Position numbers and translations under genes: made by a program. The notes beneath the pieces are model-generated. The model was not told the origin of the DNA. It ran no database searches and saw only the letters and a list, made by a program, of their open reading frames with translations. 64,000 bases of DNA from Metallyticus violacea (lineage: Eukaryota > Arthropoda > Insecta > Mantodea > Metallyticidae), in the NCBI GenBank assembly GCA_030762175.1, contig CM060833.1:169832501-169896500 (forward strand), read 5' to 3'. This document shows positions 34,272 to 45,965 of the stretch, in pieces; positions within the stretch are counted from its first letter, which is position 1; each line of letters starts with the position of its first letter.

Positions 34272-34358
34272 AAGTAAGTGAAGTTAGTGTTAACAACTGA
34301 ACACATTAATGTAGTATATATTACCACTCCATTGTCTACAGCTTCGTAAGTACAATTT
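34272..34358 (+). mobile_element. PLE family 1 end fragment
   Basis: gtaagtgaagttagtgtta followed by ccactccattgtctacagc and cttcgtaagtacaat matches the right end of PLE A and B. No partner arm or TSD found. Confidence 0.65.
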
Positions 34359-34559
34359 TTACTTAATATTACATCAAATTAACGTTAAAAGCCATAAAAG
34401 GCATTTAGCTTAAAATATTTTTATAGTACAGAAGATTTCAAATGTAACAAGCAAATAACTGTGGAAAATACTCCCTGTAATTAGTCCCTGTAATTAGTCA
34501 TTATATGTGCATATACACATTTTTCTTTCATCTTGTTTTAACTTTTGTGATATATCCTT

Positions 34560-36060
34560 TTAACTATGTATGTAAGGGATGAAATCAGTCAATCGGTTCA
34601 CAGCCTTTGCTGCTGATCTAGTAGCAGTCGCAATAATAAGCACAGGGTTAAATAAAGCAATAGGAGCAATATTGAGATATTGCAAAGAATGGGGGTTAAA
34701 AATAAATAAAAATAAGTAAAAAATAATGGTATGCAAGAAAGGAAATAAATTTAAGAGAGACAAAAAAAGGTAGATGGAGGGTATTGAAATTAAAATAGTT
34801 AAGAAATTAGACTATTTAGGGGTTAGGTTAAATAATAATGGTAGATGGACGAAACGGAAAGAATATATTAGGAAAGGGTTAACTATTAATATTATAAGAA
34901 CCTGTTTAAAGAAAATTCTAAGTATGAGTGTAACATGGCTTGAGAGAATTTATTCAACAATGGTTGAATCCAAAATATGTATGGGATGGAAGTATCAGGT
35001 ACAGAGAAAGGGTTGGAGTATATCAAAAATATTCACAAAGCATTTTGTAAAATGTTGTTGGACTTACAAAGGGCAACTTCAAATGGGGTGGCATTGGTGG
35101 AATTGGAAGGGTTGATAGAAAAGGCATGGTAGTTAAACATATTATGAAATACTGGTATAAGATAGAGCAAGAGAAGATGGAGATGTCGATCCTGGTGGTG
35201 TAATGGGTACCATACTTGCCTCCTAAACCCAAGATTGCAGATTCAATCCTGGCCAGGACCAATGGATTTTTTTCGGGTGTAAAAATCCTAAGTATGGCTT
35301 CCTTCAAAAGGGAAGTAAAGCCATGGGTTCATGAATAATTCAAGAGGTTGGAATAGGTGAAGTGGAAAAACAGCAGTTAAAAGGAGATGGAATAAAGTGA
35401 AGAACAGGATAGATGATATTGGGAAGCAAGAAATAGAGAGCGGTTTAGAAGATAAGAGTACCTTGAAATATTAAAGGAAATTTAAGAAAGAATGGGGGTG
35501 GGACAAATATGTAGATATTTGTAATAAAAGGGGAAGGGAGAGATTTGCCTGGGGTAGAGCAGGTGCATTAGGGTTAAGTGACTTGAAAGGAGAAAAGGAA
35601 GAGTGTTCACTATGCGGAGAAATGGAGAAAGATTTTCACTGTATAGTTCAATGTTTACAAATTAAAGATTGGAGAAATTATGTATGGGTTAGGAAATCGA
35701 ATAATTACAGACAGAATTGGTGGTGATAAACATTTTTGGGTCAGTAAACAAGGAGTTTTTGAAAAAAAATTGGTGAGTATATGGGGGAGGTAAAAAGAGA
35801 AATGGTGGAAAAAAGTGCTTAAAGAAAAGGAGGAATGTATGTATGGAGAGAGGAAAGAAGAAAGCGGGGAGAATGAGATCTAAAGCACTTATTACCAGTG
35901 TATTGAGTGTGTAGGATCTCAGAAAGGTAGGAACAGTGGGAAAAAATGTAAGGTATTGTTTAACTTTTGAACTGTAATGGTAAAATATAAAAAAAATTAT
36001 GCATATATTTTTCTTCCTGTAATATTTCTTATATATGTATATTAAAAAAAATACTGAAAT
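34560..36060 (+). mobile_element. LINE fragment: RT end and CCHC knuckle
   Basis: Plus strand shows an eroded F-A-D-D-L box (here F-A-A-D-L, near 34600), Y-C-K-E-W-G-L-K-I-N-K-N-K (34676 onward), L-D-Y-L-G-V-R-L-N-N-N-G-R-W (34810), then W-D-K-Y-V-D-I-C-N-K-R-G-R-E-R-F-A-W and C-S-L-C-G-E-M-E-K-D-F-H (35600) as a zinc knuckle, followed by a 3' UTR ending in A-rich sequence near 36060. A SINE at 35185-35335 interrupts it. Same family as 14640-15400 and 60240-60830. Pseudogenised. Confidence 0.75.
35185..35335 (+). mobile_element. tRNA-derived SINE, family 2
   Basis: tRNA-like head: A-box segment ggtggtgtaatgggtacc, B-box-like agattcaatcctggcc, then the family body (tttttttcgggtgtaaaaat). Other copies at 39060-39320 and 39630-39915. 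It interrupts the LINE. Confidence 0.75.
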
Positions 36061-36489
36061 ACTGGTTCAAAATTACTTCAGACACTATAGTTAAAGTTGT
36101 CTTATTTTGGTTGCTCTAAAGGCTGCCTAAATTCATGTACAATTATTAGAATTATCCAGTGTTTCAATTTTTATGAAAATACCATAAAATTTTCTTTCTT
36201 TAATTTAAGGAAAAGGAATGATTGCATTTTTTTGTGTAATGTAGGGTGGAAAATTTGCATAAAAATATTGGTACATATATCTTGAAGTTCATTTTATATT
36301 TCAATTTTAAATTGAAGTATGAAATCTATTCTTTTTACTTTCTGTTCATTATTTTAGTTTTTTCACTGTTTGAATAACAAGGTATTATCCAAAATTTCCC
36401 ACACATCTGAATTCAAAAAGTAACTTCAAACCAACTGATTTTTATCAACTTCTAAGTAATCCACTTCTATAAATATGCACTTTTCTCAG

Positions 36490-37480
36490 CAATTCTGCTA
36501 CTTTTTCAGCATATTTTGATTGTCATATTCTGTGAAGATGCTGATTGCCATCAATGTTTCTGACTCAATTATATCAAACCGGCAGCCTTTCAGTTTAATT
36601 TTCATTTGAAAAACACAGAAAAGTTGCAAGGGATAGTAGGCAAGTAGGATAAATGGGGGATGACGATTGTTATTTTTTTTAAAAATTGCCTGATGAGCAA
36701 GAAAATTCAAGGAAGCACGTTGTTATGTAATAACCTTTTTTTTATTGCCAAAATTGGGAGTGATCTTTGTACACTTTCACACAGTAATCACAAAATATCA
36801 CATTAGTATGCAGAATGGCTGTTTGGCCTGTGGGAATGAATTCTTTGTGAACAATCTTCTTGATGTCAAAGAGAATAATGAGCTTATCCTTGATTTTGAT
36901 ATTCACTAGTCTCACCTTTTTCAGTCTTGATAAATTTGGACTTTCCCATTGGGTGTATTGTTTTGTCTCATTCAACTCTTTTCACCACTGATAATCCTGG
37001 ATAAGAAGATACATCATTAGAGACAGTGAACAGATGTCAGCATACTACTGCTTCTTAGCAGTACCATACTTGTACTGCAGTCATGCAGTCATAATCCTGG
37101 GCAAGCATTTAGCATCAACAGGAAGCATGGTGAATTCATCAGCCAGAATCTATTGGCATGTTCCGTAACTAATAATAATAGTTCCTATTTCATCAGCAAG
37201 GTTCTGAATGGTATGACATTCATTCTCACAAACAAGCTGTTGAATATGGCAACAATGCAAGCATTATGCAGGTAATGCACATGTCTGGGTGCTCATCATC
37301 CTCAATGAATTCAATACCTTATTTAAATTCCTGTGCACGAGTACTACTCTCTTCCCCAAATGCTTGTCTGCTCTCTTCCCCAAATGCTTGTCTGATCATT
37401 GTCAGGATCTTTGTTGCACTTTTTCCGACAAAATTTTATGCATATTCACAGTTGTTTTTTTTAATTTAATCCATCATGAA
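36490..37480 (-). mobile_element. mariner transposase, near full length, decayed
   Basis: Minus strand from 37480: F-V-G-K-S-A-T-K-I-L-T-M-I-R-Q-A-F-G-E-E-S (HTH), F-I-E-D-D-E-H-P, then at 36960 S-P-N-L-S-R-L-K-K-V-R and I-V-H-K-E-F-I-P-T-G-Q-T, and at 36660 P-P-F-I-L-L-A-Y-Y-P-L-Q and L-K-G-C-R-F-D-I-I-E. This is the mariner order over about 1 kb. A 24 bp tandem duplication (37352-37400) repeats R-Q-A-F-G-E-E-S. Confidence 0.8.
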
Positions 37481-37499
37481 ATCACGACAGGATAGATAC

Positions 37500-37856
37500 A
37501 TGAATCCAACTAAAAGGATGTATTAAATCAACATGTCCATGTAGTTTTATGACATTTTTGTACTGTGAGTCCCAAGATATGCCATTACTACCCTTTATCA
37601 TTGCATTGTGCAAGCTGGTACCCACATGGCAGCAATGTTTTGGGAAATTTGGCATACCCTTGTAAAACCAGTTTAATTTTTTCTACCAATGAAAATACAC
37701 AAAATTGTTACACTTTTATCTTTCCAGTGAATTGGACCTGTAGTCATCATTTGACTAGCAGTACCAGTGTATTTAAATGCAAGGTTCATGACTTTTCTTT
37801 TCTTTCATTTTATCCTTCTTGGTGTCTTTTAAATATTTAATGTACCTCTTGTTTTG
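37500..37856. other. Intron, nothing recognised
   Basis: A 91-codon open frame at 37565-37840 has no recognisable motif; treated as chance. Confidence 0.5.
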
Positions 37857-37859
37857 CAG

Positions 37860-37976
37860 GCTAGAGCCAGAGGTTACCTAGTGCGCAGAATGTATAGGCA
37901 GAAGATGTGGGCTATCATTAAAATTCAAGCTAATGCTCGACGTATGATTGCTCAGCGACAGTACAAGAAACTTAAG
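37860..37976 (+). CDS. ck: ck exon: last IQ motif
   Basis: 39 codons, phase 0 at both ends: [10 protein letters not shown] then [15 protein letters not shown]. This is the fifth light-chain site of class VII myosins, whose IQ block is usually five repeats long. Acceptor ttttgcag ends at 37859; donor gtaagt starts at 37977. Confidence 0.94.
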
Positions 37977-38117
37977 GTAAGTAGAAAGTAGTTTTAATAT
38001 CCTCTGATAATGGTTTTGAAAATTTTATATCATAATCCTTGATTCAGAGATAAAGAGACAAATTAGAAATATATTAGGATTTCCCTCTTTACTCACATTC
38101 TTTCAGTTTTCACCACA

Positions 38118-38188
38118 TATGAAGTGTTCAAGTAAGTGGAACAAAATTAGTGAAATTTGAGTGATTCCCTCAATGATAATTTGTTATA
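38118..38188 (+). mobile_element. Truncated PLE mini-element, family 6
   Basis: TTCACCACA at 38109-38117 and 38189-38197 is a 9 bp TSD. The 71 bp insert equals the right arm of 31231-31455 (aagtaagtggaacaaaatta, then gtgaaatttgagtgattccc). Confidence 0.75.
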
Positions 38189-38399
38189 TTCACCACACAT
38201 ATTTTCCCTTTACTAAACTTCTCGAATCTCTGCATTCTTTATCAGATCAATCATTATAGCTTTTAGTGTTATTCCTTCTCCTTTTAAGCATACTATTACT
38301 AACCCATTTGATAAGAAGTTCTAATAGAAATAAAATCTCTCCATATTTGTCTAATTTGATATACAAATTAATTCCATGGACATTATTTCAATTATCTTA

Positions 38400-39580
38400 C
38401 CATTACTGAATTCAACATGAAATAAAACTCTCCAGCTAGAGCCTGGTTCCATTTATTACTGTTTATTTTCTCACTTGACTCCTTTTATTTGAATATAAAT
38501 CCTTTTTACAATTAACTTCACCCCTCCATTCTACCGCTAAAGAAAAATGTAAACTATTATTAAGTAAAATCATCACTTTAAAATTTACCACTGACCCTAA
38601 TGACTCCCCTCATGCAGCAAAATCCACATCACAGACCACTTGCACTTACAAATGTACATTAATCACCTTTATCTTCATCCCCAATACTATTTAAAATCAC
38701 CAAACCATTGATTTCATAAAACTCAACAAATTTCATTTCTGCTTCAGTTTACTTCTTTATCCTCTCCTCCTTATAACACTTCCCTTATTTTACTCTATAA
38801 CTAAACCGTCTAATACGTCCAAATCCTTTGCTTGCAAGTTCCCAATCCTGGCATTGAAATCTCCCTCCAATAAAACTTCTACTTAGGAAATCCCTGTCTA
38901 ATTTCTTATTTTATTTTCTAACTGGAGGAAGAGATCTGGACTGTGAAACTAGTAGTTTGGGTGGGTTATAAACGATCCCTAAATATTAGCCACATTACAC
39001 CCTCCATCCTAGAACTCCATTCGTTAATTTTACCCTTGATCTCCTCCATTCCTTTCTAAATAATAGCTCAAGCCACCTTAATCTCCTTGCTTCATAAATC
39101 CAATGTCATGGGTTCACCTCAGCCAGAGTAGAGAGCTTTTTTTGGGCGTAAAAAATCCTAAGTATGGTTTCCTTCTGAAGAAAAGTAAAGTCAGGTGTCC
39201 TGTGTCATAAATTTACTGCACAAAAAAGAACCTCAAGCCAGAAAGCAGAGGCCTCTGAGCAAAATGTACCCCATGAATTGAATATACTGATGACCTGAGA
39301 TGTTAAAGAGCATCTGTAAATAAAACAGATCAACAAATCACCTGAAGCTCTTACCTCAGTCTTCCTTCTTAAACCCTTTTTTCCTATAAATTTCTAACCC
39401 TGCCATTCTAATCTCATCCCTATCCTGTAACCATGTTTCCACTAATGCTAATAAATGCACCTTTTCAGCCTAAAAACCTATAAAACCCAAAGACAAACTC
39501 CTTTTCAAAACTTTGCAATTCCAGAAATATGACCTCCTCCTTTCCACCCTATTCTAAATCCAGTTTAGCTCTGAACTCCT
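38400..39580 (-). mobile_element. LINE apurinic-type endonuclease fragment
   Basis: Minus strand includes an A-L-V-E-T-W-L-type segment near 39430 and V-L-L-E-G-D-F-N-A-R-I-G-N near 38880-38840, the hallmark of the non-LTR endonuclease. Interrupted by SINE sequence at 39060-39320. Perhaps the 5' part of the CCHC LINE family seen elsewhere; not proven. Confidence 0.65.
39060..39320 (+). mobile_element. SINE family 2, eroded head
   Basis: Body matches 39630-39915 (tttttttgggcgtaaaaaat, cacaaaaaagaacctcaagc, gcctctgagcaaaatgta, ctgagatgttaaagagcat). The tRNA part is poorly preserved. Confidence 0.7.
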
Positions 39581-39629
39581 GCAGTTTCTTCCCACTTCTG
39601 AGTTCCATCCCTCCTGCTACAGATTCTTG

Positions 39630-39915
39630 ATGTTGATTCCTGGTAGTGGTAACTGCACTTGCTTCCTAAACCCAAGGTTGCGGTTTCGATCCCGGCCAGG
39701 ATTGATGGATTTTTTTTGGGCATAAAAATCCTAAATATGACTTCCTTTAAAGCTGTAGGTCCCATGTTGTACATTTATGGCACAATAAAGAACCTCAAGT
39801 CTGAAAAAAGAGGCCTCTGAGCAAAATTTGTTGGCCATTTCATGCCTTAAATTGAATGGGATGCTAATGACCTGAGATGTTAAAGAGCATTCGTAAATAA
39901 ACCAAATCAAAGGGG
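39630..39915 (+). mobile_element. tRNA-derived SINE, family 2, best copy
   Basis: Head: tagtggtaactgcacttgc (A-box), ggtttcgatcccggcc (B-box, near consensus), then a roughly 220 bp body ending tgttaaagagcattcgtaaa. The promoter boxes read on the plus strand. Confidence 0.8.
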
Positions 39916-39919
39916 GGAA

Positions 39920-40438
39920 AAAGACTTGATGCTGCCAGGGATACATGTGTCTTCCCTCATACATATTGTATTTTTAATATGTTCAAATTCCATGCCTTGT
40001 TTTTCAGAATATTGCATCAGATATTGTACTTTAATGCAAGGGCATCAGTAGAATATTTATGTCATGTATGTGTATGTGTAGGGGGAGAGTTAAAATGATT
40101 TGTAAAACAACATTGGCATTGAGGTTTACTTATCAGTAAACATGTTGTATGGATTACTAATTAATGGCCTTTGCAGTAAAAACCATCAGAGAATCTTTTT
40201 CAGAGATCCTGAAAAATGTGAACAGCAAAAAAAATTTACAAATTGTATATAGAGAGTAATCATTATGTTCTCCCTTCCAGATGTGGTATCTTAATTTTAT
40301 GTATGTATATATACACACACATATATAACATTAAGATTATTTATATATACTGACAGTTGTTTATTATAATTTTTTAACATTACTACTGGATTTTGGCGTA
40401 TATATTTTTATCTTTATATATTATGGTATTTGTTCTAG
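39920..40438. other. Intron with short ATGT/AC repeat
   Basis: Nothing but a tatgtatgtatatatacaca tract at 40299-40327 before the acceptor. Confidence 0.5.
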
Positions 40439-40549
40439 TATGAGTATCGACATCACTTAGAAGCCCTGCGATTGCGTAAAAAAGAAGAGAAGGAACTAAA
40501 AGAAGCTGGAAATAAAAGAGCAAAAGAGATTGCAGAACAGAATTACAGG
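40439..40549 (+). CDS. ck: ck exon: start of charged single helix
   Basis: 37 codons, Y-E-Y-R-H-H-L-E-A-L then runs of K, E and R (K-K-E-E-K-E-L-K-E-A) ending in A-E-Q-N-Y-R. Acceptor gttctag ends at 40438; donor gtaagt starts at 40550. Alternating acidic and basic residues fit the stable single alpha helix that follows the IQ region in class VII. This part is less conserved with ck than the motor exons, as usual for this helix. Confidence 0.93.
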
Positions 40550-40837
40550 GTAAGTGTAATTATGCACTGAATGGGGGGAGTCCAAATTGCTTTAACTAAC
40601 TTGTAAAGTGAATACTCTGAATAAAATCTATTTACTGAGCCATCTTTAAACCTGCAGTGATTGTGCAATTTCTCAGAGATACCACATTAGTTTCTTTTAG
40701 TTATTGCAAGAAAACTTGCCAGTCTATTGCACTGACCTGCCACCTACCTTTCAGTTAACCATTCATAAATAACCCTTTTAAATGACAGTACTGCCAGCTT
40801 TCATTTTACTGTTGTGCTAAGTTATTGTTTTATATAT

Positions 40838-40886
40838 GTGTGTGTGTGTGTGTGTGTGCGCGCGCGCTTGCGTGCGTGCGTGCGAA
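40838..40886. repeat. (TG)n(CG)n(TGCG)n alternating tract
   Basis: Eleven or so TG units run into CGCGCGCG and then TGCG units: about 49 bp of alternating purine-pyrimidine. Confidence 0.9.
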
Positions 40887-41440
40887 TGGCATCAGCTAGG
40901 TGCTATGTGAGCTTTACTGTTGATACTGTGAAGTATTTTGCCAACGATGACGAAGAACAATCTCTACTCTCAAAGAGTAGCTGGTAGCTTCTATAGATAT
41001 AGTACAAAGTGTCTTAAAGGTAATATAATATTTCCAAAAAAACAATCAGGTTGCCTATGGTTATTTTTTGCAGTATTGATATAAATTTGCAAATAATTTA
41101 CCAGATCAAGAATAAAAATGTTCATCAGAGTAGCTGCTTTCTAAAGAACTGGTTCTCAGGATTCTCTATCAGTATTCCTCAAATGGAACATCTCTAGTCT
41201 ATACTGGTGAACCAGATGTGGCAGCAAAAGTACGATAGAAAAAGATGTTTCAAATGCAGTCGTTCAAAGAACAGAGCTACAAAATACTTATACTGTTTTG
41301 TGGACAGTTCATTTGTCTAGAACATGCTGAACTCTGAGTGTACATAGTGTATTAATGACTATTTGTTGCCATTGTAATTTCAGACCATAAGACTAATTTT
41401 TTTTCCTTTCAGAAATAAAGCAAGAAGTATAATATGAATA
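40887..41440. other. Intron, nothing recognised
   Basis: No confident feature between the alternating tract and the PLE remnant. Confidence 0.45.
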
Positions 41441-41449
41441 TATAAAACA

Positions 41450-43870
41450 GAAACATGTGAAAGTCAGATCTAGTTTTTGTTTTCAATAGAAAATTATACA
41501 AATAGGAACCAGGCTTACCTATGGGAAATCTGTTATTTACCTGTCTAGCTAATATATTTAAGAACCATTTTCAAACTCTCATCACAAATTATTTTCCTTA
41601 TATCCAAAATTTTGTGAAAATAGCTAATGTGTTCACAATAGTTAACAAAGTCTACATCAGTGATGCCATAACACTGTTAAACATACAAGAATCAAGCATA
41701 ACATTCACATATGCATCATACTGCAGGATGTTAAAATAAAATAATAATTAAACAGGAAATAATGGATGTTTGCTTAACATTTTGAGTTAGGGAACTTGTG
41801 GTCTGCAAAGCCAGTTTAAGAAGATGTGGGCTTAAAAATGTGCAGAAAAGAACCTGAAGGCTAGGCATTCTACCAAGCTTCCAGAATATGTTTTCACCTC
41901 TCACAGGATTTTGCATCTCAGCCAGGCTCCTCCTCACTTACAGCCACCTACTGTTCGTAAACTTCAAGCAGTCACCAGTCTACATTTGTTTACAAAGACA
42001 TTTTTATATGTAAATATTATTATAAATACAAATTAACTTATCACATTCAGGAGGAATTTATTTGGAAGTTCCCTGGGCAATCCTCCTTCCAGAACTGCAA
42101 TTTATGATCTTCTGAATAAATTTTGTTACTACTGGTTCTCTACAAAACAAGAAACACATGCAAAAACATACAGTTTTAACGGAAGAAAAATTAGTTGAAA
42201 TTGGCACAAATCTTGAATGTTCACCAACAAAATCATTATCTAAATCAGAACATAAGTTGGGGTTTCATTATCTTCTGCACGTACAGCAACAAAATTGTTA
42301 AAACTCAAACCTTACAAGTGTATATTCATCCATCGTCTGCGACAAGATGGTGCTGTAGCATGTGTGTATTATTGTGAGTTATTTCTTTCATCAGTAACTG
42401 AAGGGTTAATTGACCCACAGTTTGTGATCTTTGCAGATGAGTTTTGTTCCACCAAAATGGTTGTATCAGATTAAAGGCATGGCCAGCTGCCAATGTAAAA
42501 TCCCATACGAGCAGTAAGGATATGTTCTGGAAGTGATGTATGATGCACAAGGTGCCTCTGTGTTATCATATTTACATCATCATTCACCTCATGTATGGGA
42601 AAGCACATAGCAATTCCACTGAAAGGCTGTACAGAGAATTATTTCCCAAATAGCATCATTTATCATGAAGAGTTTTTATTTCTGTATATTGGCAATGTTG
42701 GAAAGAGTATGGCAGAATCTCATTTACCAATGTCATGCTTGCATTAATATTGGTGACCATCATTTTGAGCAACTGTTATGAGATACAAAAGGTACATTAG
42801 CTCAGGTTTGTAAAGTATATGGTACTGTAAGTGTAAATAATGTAAAAACTAAATATAAACAAATACATCTAAAATTACTGTATAAAATGATTGTAAATAA
42901 TATAAATAAAAATTATCTATAAATAATCCAAAATATAGTAATAGTGGTAGTAATAGTGATGAACATGTTTAAGCCCTTATCTCCTTAAACTGGCTTTTCA
43001 GACCCTAGGCTCCCTATCTTAAAATGTTCAGTAAGCATCCCCTATTTCCTGTTTATTTTTGTGCACTTTTACTGAATCATTCTAAATAAAACCTTTATTG
43101 GACTTAAATAATAATAAAAGAAATGGAAAAATGTAATTTATAATATAAAATAAAAATGTACAAGCAGATAATCACACAGAAAGCAACAGCTTTAATCCAA
43201 GATTACATAAACTTACAGCAATCAATAACTTGGTACATAAATCTGTTAATACACCTTTGAAAAAAATAAAATATCTTCAAAGTATATGTCAAATAGAACT
43301 ACAGTGAAGAATGGATTCAATAAGGAATTTTTTGGGGGGGGAAAGAAATTACAGAGTTTTAAAAGCCAAAAGTAACTAAAAAAAAGCATGACACTCTCAG
43401 CAAAGAAAGAAAAGAAATATTTTGAAAGGAAATATTTTGTGCTACACAAACATTTTGAAAATCTTTAAAAAAGGTTATATCAGCTGTACACCCAAATATA
43501 AGTTAAATATAAATGATCCTTATAAAGAACATATATGCAAACAGTGTACTGCTAGCAAAAAAGTCAAAAATGATATAACATATACAGACCATGATAAAAT
43601 ATACATTACATAACCCATAAGAATGTAAACACTGGCTAAAGGAATATATCAGAACATAAAACATAAACAAATAAAAATATTTACTGGATAGTGCATTTTT
43701 AGACTAATAGTTGAAATAGAAAAGAAATCATAACTGTTAAGATAGCACATGGGCCTACAGAGCTGAATACATAAAACAATATTTATAACTTTAAAAAATC
43801 AGTTAATATATTTTAATGAGCTTAATGAATCTTATAAAGATTCACTTCACTGTGCAAATTCGAAATTGTG
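41450..43870 (+). mobile_element. PLE remnant G, interrupted by a Tc1/mariner-type element
   Basis: 41470-41740 reads E-P-G-L-P-M-G-N-L-L-F-T-C-L-A-N-I-F (RT motif B) and a decayed YVDD region. After the insertion, 43130-43250 reads H-K-like post-RT sequence, and 43470-43620 reads S-C-T-P-K-Y-K-L-N-I-N-D and D-H-D-K-I-Y-I (endonuclease region). The end near 43845 holds CTTCACTGTGCAAATTCG, the PLE end box reversed. Old and full of stops. Confidence 0.65.
41751..43053 (+). mobile_element. Tc1/mariner-type element with about 85 bp terminal inverted repeats
   Basis: aacaggaaataatggatgtt... at 41751-41836 mirrors ...cctatttcctgtt at 42968-43053, with TA on both sides (41749-41750, 43054-43055), the Tc1/mariner target. 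The interior (42180-42800, plus) reads R-L-R-Q-D-G-A-V-A, L-I-D-P-Q-F-V-I-F-A-D-E-F-C (first catalytic Asp) and further fragments, with stops. About 1.3 kb in total. The 57560-58010 remnant looks related. Confidence 0.75.
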
Positions 43871-44838
43871 TATCAAACATTGTTAAACAGGCTCTTTAAA
43901 CACATGTCAATGACAGTTAAAACAACAAATGAGCCAACTTTTCATTTTCATAAGGAATCCTTTTTTTACACTCCACTCAAATAAAATGCACACTACCTTC
44001 GAGTAGCAGTACGCAGTAATAATCAGATATAGATAAACTGATAATAAGCTGATAATGTGTTTAAATGAGCTAGTATAAAGTTTGCAAAAATTATATTGTT
44101 TTTGTAGATAACGTTAATTAGGGTAGATATTGTAGACAAGTAAACTTAAAGCATGAGAATGAATGGAGACTTCTCTCTTTTGGAAATCCAATGAGGAAAG
44201 ACTAATCATTTTTAATGTGGTATAGAGAGAGGGGTCAGGACTTTAAGGGCTTAGCTGAAGACCCTGTTAGTGTGGTTAGTTTTTAAGTGCCCATTTGAAT
44301 TTTGTTTAAATTGATAATTGTAAAATTGATGTATTATTTGAAGTGGTACAGTTATTAATAAATTTATTGTTAATTTCAGTTTAATTTGGTTCAATTGAGC
44401 TAGCACATTGTCCATCCTACTTCCATAGCCCTACATTTATGTATCAGAATATGCATGCATATTCTTTCTATGCCCAGCTATTTAGCTGTCCAAATACAGA
44501 AGAGGTAAATATTTTAAATTGCAATGTTAAGTACAGAATTTTTAATTATTTAAATAGCAATTTTAAGATTTAGCTATAAAAATCTTACCTCATCAGCGAT
44601 GGGCTAAATGGGGTTGATTGAATGCCATTAATAAAAGGTTGTAAATTAACATATTATAAACCAGCTGTTCACAAAGGTGTTTCAATAACAGAATTTGAAA
44701 GGGAGAAGGAATGTTCCTATGGTTATAGTAAATTACACACAATATGTAAAACACTAGCTCATTTATTCATAAGCTTATGCATATTCATGTATGGCATGTC
44801 TTATTTTGGCAGTTATTTGCATTTAATTATTTTGTTAC
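43871..44838. other. Intron, nothing recognised
   Basis: AT-rich; the open frame from 44622 is continuous with the ck exon but intronic. Confidence 0.5.
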
Positions 44839-44840
44839 AG

Positions 44841-45050
44841 CAACGGATGATGGAGCTGGAGAGGAAGGAAATAGAACTGGAGATAGAAGAGCGTCGTCGA
44901 ATGGAAATAAAAAAGAATTTGATTAATGATGCAGCTAAGAAACAGGATGAGCCAGTAGATGACAGCAAACTTGTTGAGGCTATGTTTGATTTCCTGCCAG
45001 ATTCTAGTAGTGAGGCTCCTGCCCCTGCCAGAGAAACCTCTGTTTTTATG
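44841..45050 (+). CDS. ck: ck exon: charged helix end and conserved linker
   Basis: 70 codons from Q-R-M-M-E-L-E-R-K to E-T-S-V-F-M. The first half continues the charged helix (E-I-E-E-R-R-R-M-E); the second is the conserved [14 protein letters not shown] motif before MyTH4. Acceptor gttacag ends at 44840; donor gtatgt starts at 45051. The open frame runs upstream to 44622 but that part is intronic: it has no family similarity and the acceptor is strong. Confidence 0.94.
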
Positions 45051-45590
45051 GTATGTTTCCTTCATTTTACTCCTCCCAATAACACAAAAATGTACAGATG
45101 ACCCAGGACTTCATATTATTCTTCATCAGAAAGCATCTACTTTGTGCTTGTTTCATTAGTATAACAAATAACATTTATTTAAACTAAGTTTGTAGTTGCC
45201 CATGGTGCATTAGAGCTATGAGAGATATGTAATGAATCAGAATTAGATATGATCAGAATGTAATGTGATTGATCTGGCAAAATGATTAATCCAGCATGGT
45301 TTTGGAAACAAGAGAGTTGAAAAACCAGTGGTAGAGCTATAATAAAAATTATGAAGCATTTCTGGTAACTTTTGGGATGTAATATATCACATGCATTTCT
45401 TATCTTTCTAATATGACTGAAATAGAGTGAATCTATAGCTTTTTTTTTTTGAGGCTCCTTGCATGTAGTATAATTCTTTGTGTTGCCTGTAGATCAATAT
45501 TTCATCTTTTATTTATAGGAGCCTTAGAAGGAATGCAAATTTTGAAGTATAGATAACGAAGGAAAAATGAAAAAAAATTACTTGATCATT
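45051..45590. other. Intron, nothing recognised
   Basis: No feature beyond homopolymer runs. Confidence 0.5.
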
Positions 45591-45599
45591 TTTCAGATT

Positions 45600-45855
45600 A
45601 GCATTGATAATCTCTTCTTAGTTGAACTTTTAAGCACACTGTTTCTGGAATAAAAACTCTGAGATAGAAAAAAGCATCAAGTTACCAACCCAACTTCAAA
45701 GAATGGTCAAACTATCATTTAACAGCTGAGGATATGGATTAGAGTTCACGAAACCTGCCCTAAGTAAATCTCTAGTAGCCAAAACAAGTGTGTTTAAATA
45801 GTTGAACTCAGAAGAGATTATTGTGTGCTTCACTGTGTTAGATTCCAAATTTAAT
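45600..45855 (+). mobile_element. PLE-derived mini-element, family 5
   Basis: ttgataatctcttcttagtt near 45603 is mirrored by gaactcagaagagattat near 45805. The right end carries TTCACTGTGTTAGATTCCAA, the reversed end box, and CUGAGGA-U...GAAACC at 45727-45765 is a decayed ribozyme. No clear TSD. Confidence 0.6.
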
Positions 45856-45965
45856 TAATGCTGAATGCAGCATACAGGTGACAATTTGCATAGTTGCATT
45901 TTTACACCACATGTCTATTAGCAGACTGCATTGCTTTAGAATAGTTGAATAATTTGAACTTTATT

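Noticed and set aside
37565..37840. 91-codon frame before the last IQ exon
   Set aside because: No motif, and it runs into the acceptor; most likely chance.
39640..39700. Functional tRNA gene
   Set aside because: A and B boxes are present but no complete cloverleaf, and the same sequence heads other SINE copies.
44622..44840. Upstream extension of the ck exon frame
   Set aside because: No similarity to myosin VII and separated by a strong acceptor at 44840; a chance open intron frame.
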